The position numbers and the translations under genes are program-made. Below, piece by piece: positions 1 to 6,497 of a stretch of 8,404 bases of DNA (position 1 is the first letter of the stretch; each line of letters opens with the position of its first letter). The stretch covers positions 1 through 8,404 of the forward strand of contig DXCD01000259.1 in assembly GCA_019116185.1 (NCBI GenBank), read 5' to 3'. Source of the stretch: Candidatus Mediterraneibacter stercorigallinarum (GTDB lineage: Bacteria > Bacillota > Clostridia > Lachnospirales > Lachnospiraceae). The notes below the pieces were generated by a model. It saw nothing but the letters and a program-made list of their open reading frames with translations. It made no database searches and was not told the origin of the DNA.

Positions 1-22
1 GTGAAACTTAAAAGGGAAAGGA

Positions 23-493
23 ATGATAAAAAATATGAAAAAAACATTCAAGGTTTTTGCACCAAAATGGATTTATAAATTAGCGCTTACCACATTCCTG
101 ATTTCGATTTTGATCTCTGTACTGTTTTGGCTGATAGGTGACAGCGGCCCAGAAGGCATTATTGTATTTGCTGTAGTTTGCAGTCCGCTTCTCGTCGGTG
201 CATTATGGGGGTATCGGTTCAGGATCATTGTGCGTGAGGATATTATAACAGTAAGGCAGGGAATAGGAAAAGAATACAGCTTTAATGTCAATGAAATAAC
301 AAAAGTGGTACGCCGAGTTAATAGAAACAGTAATTTAGGAACAATGGTCAAAATAACCATATATACAAAGTCCAGACATGTCTCTGTGGAAACGCTTATG
401 ACGGGCTGTGATAAGATGGAGTCTTATATAGCAGAAAATGTTGATCCGCAGAAAATAGTGATAAAAGAAAAGATACGAAATGCAAATCAGTAA
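23..493 (+). CDS. Small two-pass membrane protein with PH-like cytosolic part, possible orphan immunity protein
   Basis: A 156-residue protein of unrecognised specific function. Two hydrophobic segments are visible at residues about 20-38 and 45-63, separated by a short loop. A soluble part of about 90 residues follows, with alternating beta-type strands (YRFRIIVREDIITVRQG, then a basic NEITKVVRRVNR stretch) and a final helix, a layout like bacterial PH-type membrane proteins. The start at 23 has GGGA five bases upstream; an alternative ATG at 35 has AAAGGA twelve bases upstream and is less well placed. It lies 76 bases before a polymorphic toxin gene on the same strand. Small membrane proteins in such islands are often immunity proteins of a neighbouring, here unseen, upstream toxin. 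That role is inference from position only. The coding call is firm and the function is open. Confidence 0.7.
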   Translation: MIKNMKKTFKVFAPKWIYKLALTTFLISILISVLFWLIGDSGPEGIIVFAVVCSPLLVGALWGYRFRIIVREDIITVRQGIGKEYSFNVNEITKVVRRVNRNSNLGTMVKITIYTKSRHVSVETLMTGCDKMESYIAENVDPQKIVIKEKIRNANQ

Positions 494-542
494 ACACAGC
501 GGAAATATTTACTTTTTCTTATGGCAGGATTCGTATCAGTAA

Positions 543-564
543 GGCTTTCTAAGCCAGGGAGGTG
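543..564 (+). promoter_or_regulatory. Ribosome binding site of the HNH toxin gene, next to a small hairpin
   Basis: GGGAGGTG at 557-564 lies five bases before the ATG at 570 and fixes the toxin start. Just upstream, GGCTT (543-547) and AAGCC (551-555) can pair around a three-base loop, ending one base before the Shine-Dalgarno. The hairpin is short, so any control of translation by it is speculative. The out-of-frame ATG at 566 is closer to the site and is not the toxin start. Confidence 0.55.
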
Positions 565-569
565 CATGA

Positions 570-1769
570 ATGGCAACGATTGCTCTATATGCCGGAAAAA
601 TGAATCAGATGCCGTCTTTGATAGGGGAGGTCAGAAAGAGTGTGGATGACTATTCATCCGAATTATTCTCCTTGAAGTCAAAGGCTCTGAATATCAGGAA
701 AAGTGTGTGTGACCTGGACGATGTGATCGGAATGGTCCAGACGTCTACACAGATCCAGGAGCAGAAAATAGAATCTCTCCAGGCATTCTGCCAGAAAACA
801 GAAGAATTTACGGCGGATGTCGTGCGTATCGATGAAGAAGCTGCGGCTGTCATCAACCAAAATAAAGAGGACTTTTATAACAAATACAATTACCTGAGGC
901 CGGATGCTGAGAAAAACGGCTGGGAGGCGTTCTGGGATAACGCGGCCGAATGGTGCAAAGAACACTGGCAGGAGATCGTGACAACAGTGGGGATCATAGT
1001 GGGGGCTGCGCTGGCTATTGCAGCAGTGGTCATGACAGGCGGTGCGGCGCTGGTTCCGTTACTTACAGCATTAGGAGCAGCTGCCGGGACAGCGGCTAAT
1101 ATAAGTTTGGCGGTGGTAGCAATTGCCGTGGTGTCAACGATTGGGGCGGCTGCACTGAATATTGTTGATACCTGGGGAGATATTGATAATCCGACATTTA
1201 ATGCATTGCAGTCTGCATTGGACTGGACGAGCATGATCTCGAACGGCTTATATTCTATTGGAAATATCTATAATTCTATTAAAGGGGTTTTACCCAAAGA
1301 ATATATTGCGAGAAAAAAAGCGATTGAGAACGGGAAAAAGGGCTATTCGAATTTGGATGCTAAGCATCCAAAGATAAAACATAAATCTGGCGGGGATTAT
1401 GATCATGTGCGTAAAAGAGAAATACTACAGGAAAATATGAGGAGAAATAATGGAGTCCTAAGAAGCGATAAAACAGGGAAAATTTTGGAAAAACCGCCGA
1501 GATCGGTGAAAGGTGTAAAACATCTCCCAAATGAAGCGCACATAGATCATATTGTTCCAAAAGCTAAGGGCGGGATGAATAGCTTTAGTAATGCACAAGT
1601 TATAGAAGGTGCTGCAAATTGTGCAAAAGGTGCCAGTACAATATTTTTAGATTATATGAAATATAGTGTGCCTGATATCGGGAGCTGGAGCAAAGCCGTC
1701 CGTTTGGGATTGTGTGGAAATATGAATGGGATCGTAAATGCTTCTTTTGAGTATCACAGATATCAATAG
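570..1769 (+). CDS. LXG-like polymorphic toxin with C-terminal HNH nuclease domain
   Basis: A 399-residue modular toxin, probably exported by a type VII (Esx/Yuk) secretion system and cleaving nucleic acid in competitor cells. Residues 1-110 form a helical, coiled-coil-like N-terminal domain rich in E, Q and S, as in LXG-type export domains. Residues about 136-197 are a glycine/alanine-rich hydrophobic region with two possible membrane segments (136-155, 178-197), typical of translocation regions. The C-terminal tip from about residue 240 is basic and carries an HNH signature: NGVLRSDKTGK (294-304), HIDHIVP (324-330), GG (334-335), NAQV (341-344) and a final N350. Toxins of this group usually cut DNA, but the substrate cannot be read here. 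The ATG at 570 is set by GGGAGGTG. The acidic gene at 1801 is the likely immunity partner. The tip is visibly more AT-rich than the N-terminal part, fitting modular exchange. Assignment of the N-terminal domain to LXG proper is less sure than the HNH call. Confidence 0.8.
   Translation: MATIALYAGKMNQMPSLIGEVRKSVDDYSSELFSLKSKALNIRKSVCDLDDVIGMVQTSTQIQEQKIESLQAFCQKTEEFTADVVRIDEEAAAVINQNKEDFYNKYNYLRPDAEKNGWEAFWDNAAEWCKEHWQEIVTTVGIIVGAALAIAAVVMTGGAALVPLLTALGAAAGTAANISLAVVAIAVVSTIGAAALNIVDTWGDIDNPTFNALQSALDWTSMISNGLYSIGNIYNSIKGVLPKEYIARKKAIENGKKGYSNLDAKHPKIKHKSGGDYDHVRKREILQENMRRNNGVLRSDKTGKILEKPPRSVKGVKHLPNEAHIDHIVPKAKGGMNSFSNAQVIEGAANCAKGASTIFLDYMKYSVPDIGSWSKAVRLGLCGNMNGIVNASFEYHRYQ
609..851 (+). 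repeat. Direct repeat, copy 1 of toxin N-terminal domain (partner 2466-2708)
   Basis: This segment encodes residues 14-94 of the HNH toxin. It matches 2466-2708 without gaps: 66 of 81 residues are identical by hand count, and long nucleotide runs are shared (for example GATGTGATCGGAATGGT). Similarity starts abruptly at the codon before CCGTCTTTGATAGG in both copies, and the 39 bases upstream of it in the toxin are not repeated. The two copies are divergent paralogous segments, not a fresh duplication. Confidence 0.9.
1230..1286 (+). repeat. Direct repeat, copy 1 of toxin linker block (partner 2730-2786)
   Basis: A second conserved block, encoding SMISNGLYSIGNIYNSIKG (residues 221-239), matches 2730-2786 at 17 of 19 residues. 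It marks the border between the shared N-terminal scaffold and the variable toxin tip, since the two proteins are unrelated after it. It is therefore the natural crossover site for tip exchange. Confidence 0.85.
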
Positions 1770-1800
1770 AAGAATGATTTATTTAAAGGAGGATATGAAA

Positions 1801-2460
1801 ATGCATACAGAATTACAAATGACATTTAATGAATTATATGAACGGTGTATTTATTCTTCTATAGCGCATGCGGCTGCTAATTTGAGATTTCCCTTTTTTT
1901 CTTATGAACAGTCATGGGATGGGGACAATTTTAGTTTTAAACCAGATTCTGAGGGTACAATTTCTTTCGATTTTGAAAAAAGAATTATTGCAGGGGCGAT
2001 AATAGATAATGAAAGTCCACGTCTTGCGCAATATCTGAAGCATCAGGCGATTGAATTGTTTTCTGAGGCACCTGACAATATTAAACAGCTTGCTGATATG
2101 GAAGCATTACAGTATTTGCTTTTTGAGATTGAGGGAATCGTTCTTCCGGTAGCAACAACGGCATTTTGGCTTGATTCAGAAGGTTTGTCCATATTTGATG
2201 ACAGCATAGACGAGTTTTGGAAAAATGGCGGTGAATTTATTCGATACTTGCTGGGACCTTTTGGAGAACTGAAAGAATATCTTAAAGATTATTCGGACCT
2301 TTCAACGGAAGAAACCGATTTGATAGAACATTTATTTGACATGAAAATGAAAGGAAATTTACTGATTACCAAAAAGGATCTTTCTGGTGTGGATAAGAAA
2401 AGTGAAGGTTACGACGAGTTTATGGAGTCCCTTGCAGAACTCGGTTTTATATTCGAATAA
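1801..2460 (+). CDS. Acidic protein in immunity position, probable partner of the HNH toxin
   Basis: A 219-residue soluble acidic protein with no membrane segment or signal peptide. I do not recognise its family. An upstream in-frame ATG exists at 1738 inside the toxin gene, but AAAGGAGG at 1785-1792 lies eight bases before the ATG at 1801, which decides the start; the ATG at 1795 is only two bases from the site. Position directly after the toxin (31-base gap), same strand and acidic character against a basic nuclease tip all suggest an immunity protein that binds and blocks the HNH domain. The protein appears mixed alpha/beta at first, with aromatic-rich stretches (LRFPFFSYEQSW, 28-39), then mostly helical (about 75-220). 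Its stop overlaps the ATG of the next toxin gene by one base (TAATG). Immunity function is inferred from context only. Confidence 0.75.
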   Translation: MHTELQMTFNELYERCIYSSIAHAAANLRFPFFSYEQSWDGDNFSFKPDSEGTISFDFEKRIIAGAIIDNESPRLAQYLKHQAIELFSEAPDNIKQLADMEALQYLLFEIEGIVLPVATTAFWLDSEGLSIFDDSIDEFWKNGGEFIRYLLGPFGELKEYLKDYSDLSTEETDLIEHLFDMKMKGNLLITKKDLSGVDKKSEGYDEFMESLAELGFIFE

Positions 2461-3323
2461 TGCTAGTGCCGTCTTTGATAGGCGAGATCAGAAATAGTGT
2501 GGATAACTATTCATCCGAGCTGTTCTCTCTGAAGTTAAAGGCTGTAAATATCAGGAAAAGTGTGTGCAATCTGGATGATGTGATCGGAATGGTGCAGACT
2601 TCCACGCAGATCCAGGAGCAGAAGGCAGAAGCGCTCGAGGCGTTCAGCCAGAAAACGGAAGAATTTACGGCTGAGGCTGCGCGTATTGACGAAGATGCGG
2701 CAGCAGTTGTAGTGGGAATATGTGTAGTAAGCATGATTTCGAATGGCTTATATTCGATTGGATCAATCTATAATGGAATAAAAGGAATTGGAAATGCAGC
2801 GCTCCGCGAGTACAGCAAGAGTTGGATACGAAACGCTAATTTTAGAAATGCAATCAGCGGCGCTGGTAAATTCCCCTTCTCACTTCAGCCTGATACATCT
2901 ACATTTTGGTCGGGAATCGGAGATAAAGGAATGAATAATGGAGATCTGATAGCGGCTAATTGTGCAGATAAAATGGGACGCAGCACATTGGAAACAACTT
3001 TAGTGTCTCATAAGATTAATATGCCTCAATGGAATCCTTCAGATCCATCTACAATCAGAGCTTGGCAAAGCGCTTCCAGTTCATATGCAATGCATTCTTC
3101 AGGTAATGTGACAGCACTGCTTGGTAATAATGTCCGCCCGACGAGCGTTTGGAATGTGTTTGAAAAAGTAATTCTAAACGTTAATTCAGGAGTCAGCAGT
3201 ATTACAACATATACTACTACAGGAGTAAACATTTATGAACGCACGATCCAGTGGGGGTCTGTTTTGTTAGGAGGGACTAATGCCTTTGGGCAGTCAGCTT
3301 CTGTACTAAATGGCGATGACTAA
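2460..3323 (+). CDS. Second toxin cassette: shortened LXG-like domain fused to a CD38-like ADP-ribosyl cyclase/NADase tip
   Basis: A 287-residue reading frame. Residues 3-83 repeat the N-terminal domain of the HNH toxin, and residues 91-109 repeat its linker block. Seven codons replace the 126 codons that hold the hydrophobic region in the other copy. The tip (about 110-287) has features of the ADP-ribosyl cyclase (CD38/Aplysia cyclase) fold: TFW (148-150), TLETTL (176-181) resembling the CD38 TLEDTLLGY catalytic strand with E178, spaced tryptophans W191 and W202, and PTSVW (227-231) resembling the CD38 PVSVFW. The late catalytic Glu may be E260, but this is uncertain. Such domains consume or cyclise NAD+. 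The ATG overlaps the previous stop (TAATG), no Shine-Dalgarno is visible, and the first 13 residues of the full-length copy are missing. Expression would depend on translational coupling. It may instead be a silent cassette, or a decayed gene that still has an open frame. Confidence 0.6.
   Translation: MLVPSLIGEIRNSVDNYSSELFSLKLKAVNIRKSVCNLDDVIGMVQTSTQIQEQKAEALEAFSQKTEEFTAEAARIDEDAAAVVVGICVVSMISNGLYSIGSIYNGIKGIGNAALREYSKSWIRNANFRNAISGAGKFPFSLQPDTSTFWSGIGDKGMNNGDLIAANCADKMGRSTLETTLVSHKINMPQWNPSDPSTIRAWQSASSSYAMHSSGNVTALLGNNVRPTSVWNVFEKVILNVNSGVSSITTYTTTGVNIYERTIQWGSVLLGGTNAFGQSASVLNGDD
2466..2708 (+). repeat. Direct repeat, copy 2 of toxin N-terminal domain (partner 609-851)
   Basis: Encodes residues 3-83 of the second toxin reading frame. 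It carries 15 substitutions in 81 codons relative to copy 1 and no gap. Many differences are silent or conservative (V/I, D/N, D/E), which suggests the domain was under protein-level selection while the copies diverged. Confidence 0.9.
2730..2786 (+). repeat. Direct repeat, copy 2 of toxin linker block (partner 1230-1286)
   Basis: Encodes SMISNGLYSIGSIYNGIKG, separated from the first repeat by 21 bases here but by 378 bases in the full-length toxin. The net difference of 357 bases (119 codons) keeps the frame. Confidence 0.85.
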
Positions 3324-3332
3324 GGAGTAAAA

Positions 3333-3389
3333 ATGGAAGAAATTAAGATTACAGGGACTAAAGGATATCTCCTTTACAGTGACGGATAA
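3333..3389 (+). pseudogene. 5' stub of a gene in immunity position for the second toxin
   Basis: TAAGGAG at 3321-3327, overlapping the second toxin's stop codon, is followed five bases later by ATG at 3333. The frame MEEIKITGTKGYLLYSDG then stops at 3387-3389. A strong ribosome binding site in front of only 18 codons, right after a toxin, suggests the beginning of an immunity gene whose remainder was removed when the sequence was joined to the Ig-like surface protein gene. The junction probably lies around 3355-3372, since the other frame reads ISFTVTDKAGN from about 3367, a normal Ig-domain end. Alternatively it is a genuine short leader peptide; I consider that less likely. Confidence 0.5.
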
Positions 3390-6387
3390 GGCAGGGAATA
3401 CCAGTGAAGTTCATGACAGTAACGGAATCGTAAAGCGGGAAGACGGAAGCATGACTGAGACGGATGACGGATATGTGATGGTAGTCGATACGATCGCGCC
3501 CGTCCGCACGGTCAGGTATCCTGAACCTCAGCAGATCCGGGACCGGAAAACCATGGAGCTGTATACCGGGGCCAAAGCTGAATATGCGAATAAAGAAAAT
3601 ACAGATTCGATCCTGTACTATGACCATACCTGCGAGGATGGCATAAGGGCCGGGGTGACGGTCACGGAAGCGAACTTCTATGCGGAGGATGTGGAAATCC
3701 TTGTCAATGGCTCGGAATATGTTATTGAAGACTGGAGCAATGAAGGGGATGACTGGACCGGATATATCGAGCTGACGGAGGATGGCATCTATACGATTGA
3801 AATCAGATACAGAGACCGCTCAGGCAATGAGATGAAAGTGTACCGGTCAGAACAGATCGTGCTGGACAGGACCCTTCCCGTAATCGAAAAATACGAGTTT
3901 ATCCCCGAGTCGGCCGACGGCACGGCAGAGACCTCAGAGTTTATTGATTACTTAGAGTACGGATATTATTTTAAGACGGATTTTGAGGTCGTGATCACTG
4001 CATCTGATACTGTATCAGGCATGGACCGGATCGATTACCGCCTGGTTCCTTATGAAAATGGAGTGAAGCAGGAGGAAGTGACAGGGACCGCGCCTGTAAC
4101 TGACGGCAAGGCCCGGATTTCTGTTCCTTCCGGATTTAAGGGGCAGATTTATGCAGAAGGTTTTGACAATGCGGGAAACAGCTCCGAGGAAGTGACTCCA
4201 CGCGCGTTTGTCATAGACTATAATGCGCCGGCGGTGGAGCTTTACGATGGCAATTCAACCGAGTATACGGATGCAGAGGGAAATGCATTATATGTGACAG
4301 ATGTAAGCTTTACTGCTACCATCACGGACCGGGTTTCCGGCATTCGGGAGATTGTGTATTCCCAGACGTCGGAAAAGTCCGGGACAGATCAGAAGATAAC
4401 GTTGAATAACACGGGGTATCAGGCGGGCGACCAGCTGGAGGACGGCTGGGTCGTGGAAGAGACGGATGCGAACCTTGTTACAAAAGTGTCCAGGACATTT
4501 ACATATAATTCGGACGACAATGATATCGTACTGTCAGTCACAGCGGCTGACAGGGCGGGAAACGAGGCGGAAACTGTTTCAAGCAGACGGTTTACCATCG
4601 ATAAGACAGACCCTGTTATTGACGTGACTTTCCGCGATGACGATGATTCTGACCCTTATTATAATGCCGACCGAATCGCAGATGTGACGGTAACGGAACG
4701 TAATTTCGACGCAGACCTCATAAAAACAGTAATCCGGAATGAAATCGGTGACGTGCCGGACGTAACATTTTCTCAGCTGTCAAAAGATCAACATACAGCA
4801 GTGATTGTGTTTGATGAAGGGGATTATACTTTCGAGATAGAAGGATCAGATCTTGGAGGGCACAAGGCGGCAGTAAATTACAGCGGAGGGAATGAACAGC
4901 TCTTCTATGTTGACAAGACCAATCCTGCTGTCACGGAAAACTTCATTGAATTCAGCAGTCCGGAGACGGATAACAGCTTTAATGAAGACAAGACTGTGTC
5001 CATCACTGTCACAGAGCATCATTTTGACCCCAATTTAATGGGACTGCGCGTATATGAGAAAGAGCCCGGAGCAGAACATTCTGCGGATGGGATGACAGAT
5101 GTGACCGACACCATGGTCAGCGCGGGGCAGTGGACTGATGAGGGAGATGTTCATACTCTTACATTTGAAGTAGGCGTGGAAGCAGTATATCAGATTGAAA
5201 TGACGCCCAGGGATCTGGCAGGAAATAGCGCTGATTCCCGTTCCACAGTGATTTTTGAAATCGATAAGACTGTGCCTGTCATTGAGAAGAGAAATGGATT
5301 CTATGTAAGTCCTGATGATACAGAGTTTTTGGATATTTATGCTTATGACAGAGCGCAGGAAGCTTCGCCGACACTGGAGTTTAATGACCTGAATATTGAG
5401 TATTTAGAGTATTCCCTGATTGTCTGGAAGCCGGATTACACCAGTTCCGAGGCCGCGGTCGTTATGCAGCCGGTGAACGTCTATCTGGAGGAAGATACGC
5501 AGCATGAGGGCATTATACGCGGGGGAAGCTTCAAAGTGCCTGATTTTACCGAGGACGGGGTATATGCGCTTGAAGTGACAGCAGTGGATACCGCGGGAAA
5601 CAGAAGCGAACTGAACGTGGATACATATGCAAGGGTGATCGAGCAGGATGTACTTGCCTTTATCATGGACAGCAATGCTGACAGGAATTCCGGTCTGTAT
5701 TCCTTCCAGTATGAAGACGGAACCCCGATCAGCATGAGACCTGACAGCTTTAAAGATCTGGAGATACTTGTGATGGCGAAAGCCGGAACAAATGTGGATA
5801 TTGTCTTAAGAGACATGAATGCAGATGAGCTGTATACGAATGCCCAGGTGACGACAGATGACAGTATATATGGGTTCACTGTTTACAATTATACTCTGAG
5901 ATCGGACTTTTTCCGGGACAGCTTTGACGATGATACAGATGCTGACCTGTATCTGTCGGTAAAGAACGACGGAAGCAGGGTTGACCTTGGAGCGATGCAT
6001 ATCGACAGTGCCGCGCCGACCTGCGAGATCCCGGAAGGTCTTTCGTCATGGCACTGGTATTTTGGAGACGGCCGGCAGACAGTCACCCTGACCGGGATCA
6101 ATGAACTGCTGGACGAAACCGCAACCAAGATATATGATAACGGCGAAGAGATGGCATTTGAATATTCACAGGAAGAAGGTACATTGACCTTTACACTGGA
6201 AAAAGGATGGCACAATATAGGGATAGCCCTGAGTGATACAGCAGGAAATATAAATAATATCCAGGAGAGGATAAATATTCATATCGGATATTTCTGGTTA
6301 TGGATTATCCTGTTCAGCTGTATAGTGCCCGCCGCGGTGACAGCGGGAGCAGTCTTAATATATCGGTATCGGAGACGCATACAATAA
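3379..6387 (+). CDS. Large Ig-like repeat surface protein with C-terminal membrane anchor, 5' end missing
   Basis: A 1002-codon frame opening with GTG at 3379; the frame is open back to a stop at 3328 but has no ATG. The product is acidic and repetitive. The domain-end motif DxAGN or a variant occurs eight times (residues 3, 146, 263, 391, 491, 612, 737, 953), mostly 100-145 residues apart. Seven DxxxP domain starts follow (for example DRTLP 163, DKTDP 408, DKTNP 512, DKTVP 629). Three domains carry VTExxF (95-100, 438-443, 544-549). This is typical of bacterial Ig-like extracellular stalks or adhesins. Residues 971-995 form one membrane helix followed by a basic tail (YRYRRR), and no LPxTG sorting signal is present. 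There is no signal peptide, and the first residues are already the end of an Ig domain, so the true 5' end is lost. AAAGGA at 3360-3365 is the only weak ribosome site, 13 bases from the GTG. The product is probably not exported as it stands. Confidence 0.8.
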   Translation: MTDKAGNTSEVHDSNGIVKREDGSMTETDDGYVMVVDTIAPVRTVRYPEPQQIRDRKTMELYTGAKAEYANKENTDSILYYDHTCEDGIRAGVTVTEANFYAEDVEILVNGSEYVIEDWSNEGDDWTGYIELTEDGIYTIEIRYRDRSGNEMKVYRSEQIVLDRTLPVIEKYEFIPESADGTAETSEFIDYLEYGYYFKTDFEVVITASDTVSGMDRIDYRLVPYENGVKQEEVTGTAPVTDGKARISVPSGFKGQIYAEGFDNAGNSSEEVTPRAFVIDYNAPAVELYDGNSTEYTDAEGNALYVTDVSFTATITDRVSGIREIVYSQTSEKSGTDQKITLNNTGYQAGDQLEDGWVVEETDANLVTKVSRTFTYNSDDNDIVLSVTAADRAGNEAETVSSRRFTIDKTDPVIDVTFRDDDDSDPYYNADRIADVTVTERNFDADLIKTVIRNEIGDVPDVTFSQLSKDQHTAVIVFDEGDYTFEIEGSDLGGHKAAVNYSGGNEQLFYVDKTNPAVTENFIEFSSPETDNSFNEDKTVSITVTEHHFDPNLMGLRVYEKEPGAEHSADGMTDVTDTMVSAGQWTDEGDVHTLTFEVGVEAVYQIEMTPRDLAGNSADSRSTVIFEIDKTVPVIEKRNGFYVSPDDTEFLDIYAYDRAQEASPTLEFNDLNIEYLEYSLIVWKPDYTSSEAAVVMQPVNVYLEEDTQHEGIIRGGSFKVPDFTEDGVYALEVTAVDTAGNRSELNVDTYARVIEQDVLAFIMDSNADRNSGLYSFQYEDGTPISMRPDSFKDLEILVMAKAGTNVDIVLRDMNADELYTNAQVTTDDSIYGFTVYNYTLRSDFFRDSFDDDTDADLYLSVKNDGSRVDLGAMHIDSAAPTCEIPEGLSSWHWYFGDGRQTVTLTGINELLDETATKIYDNGEEMAFEYSQEEGTLTFTLEKGWHNIGIALSDTAGNINNIQERINIHIGYFWLWIILFSCIVPAAVTAGAVLIYRYRRRIQ

Positions 6388-6390
6388 GCA

Positions 6391-6446
6391 GTAAAAAACG
6401 GCAGGGAAAGCATTGGATCAGATTCCGCGTTTCCTGTCGTTTTTAC
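6391..6446. terminator. Bidirectional intrinsic terminator between converging genes
   Basis: The arm GTAAAAAACGGCAGGGAAAG (6391-6410) pairs with the GTTTCCTGTCGTTTTTAC arm (6429-6446), with two single-base bulges and a G-U pair. The plus-strand transcript ends in five T and the minus-strand transcript in six T. It can therefore end both the Ig-like gene (stop 6387) and the sigma factor gene (stop 6498). Confidence 0.8.
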
Positions 6447-6497
6447 TTTCTTATAATAATGCTCCATTCCTGAGAAATATCCTGTCTGACCTGATTG

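Noticed and set aside
489..520. AGTAAA (489-494) and TTTACT (508-513) followed by TTTTCTT, a possible terminator after the first gene
   Set aside because: The stem is six mostly A-T pairs with a 13-base loop, too weak to call; the genes may be co-transcribed.
3379..6387. Tandem DNA repeats within the Ig-like gene
   Set aside because: The motifs recur at protein level only (DxAGN, DxxxP, VTExxF); I saw no long near-identical nucleotide repeats.
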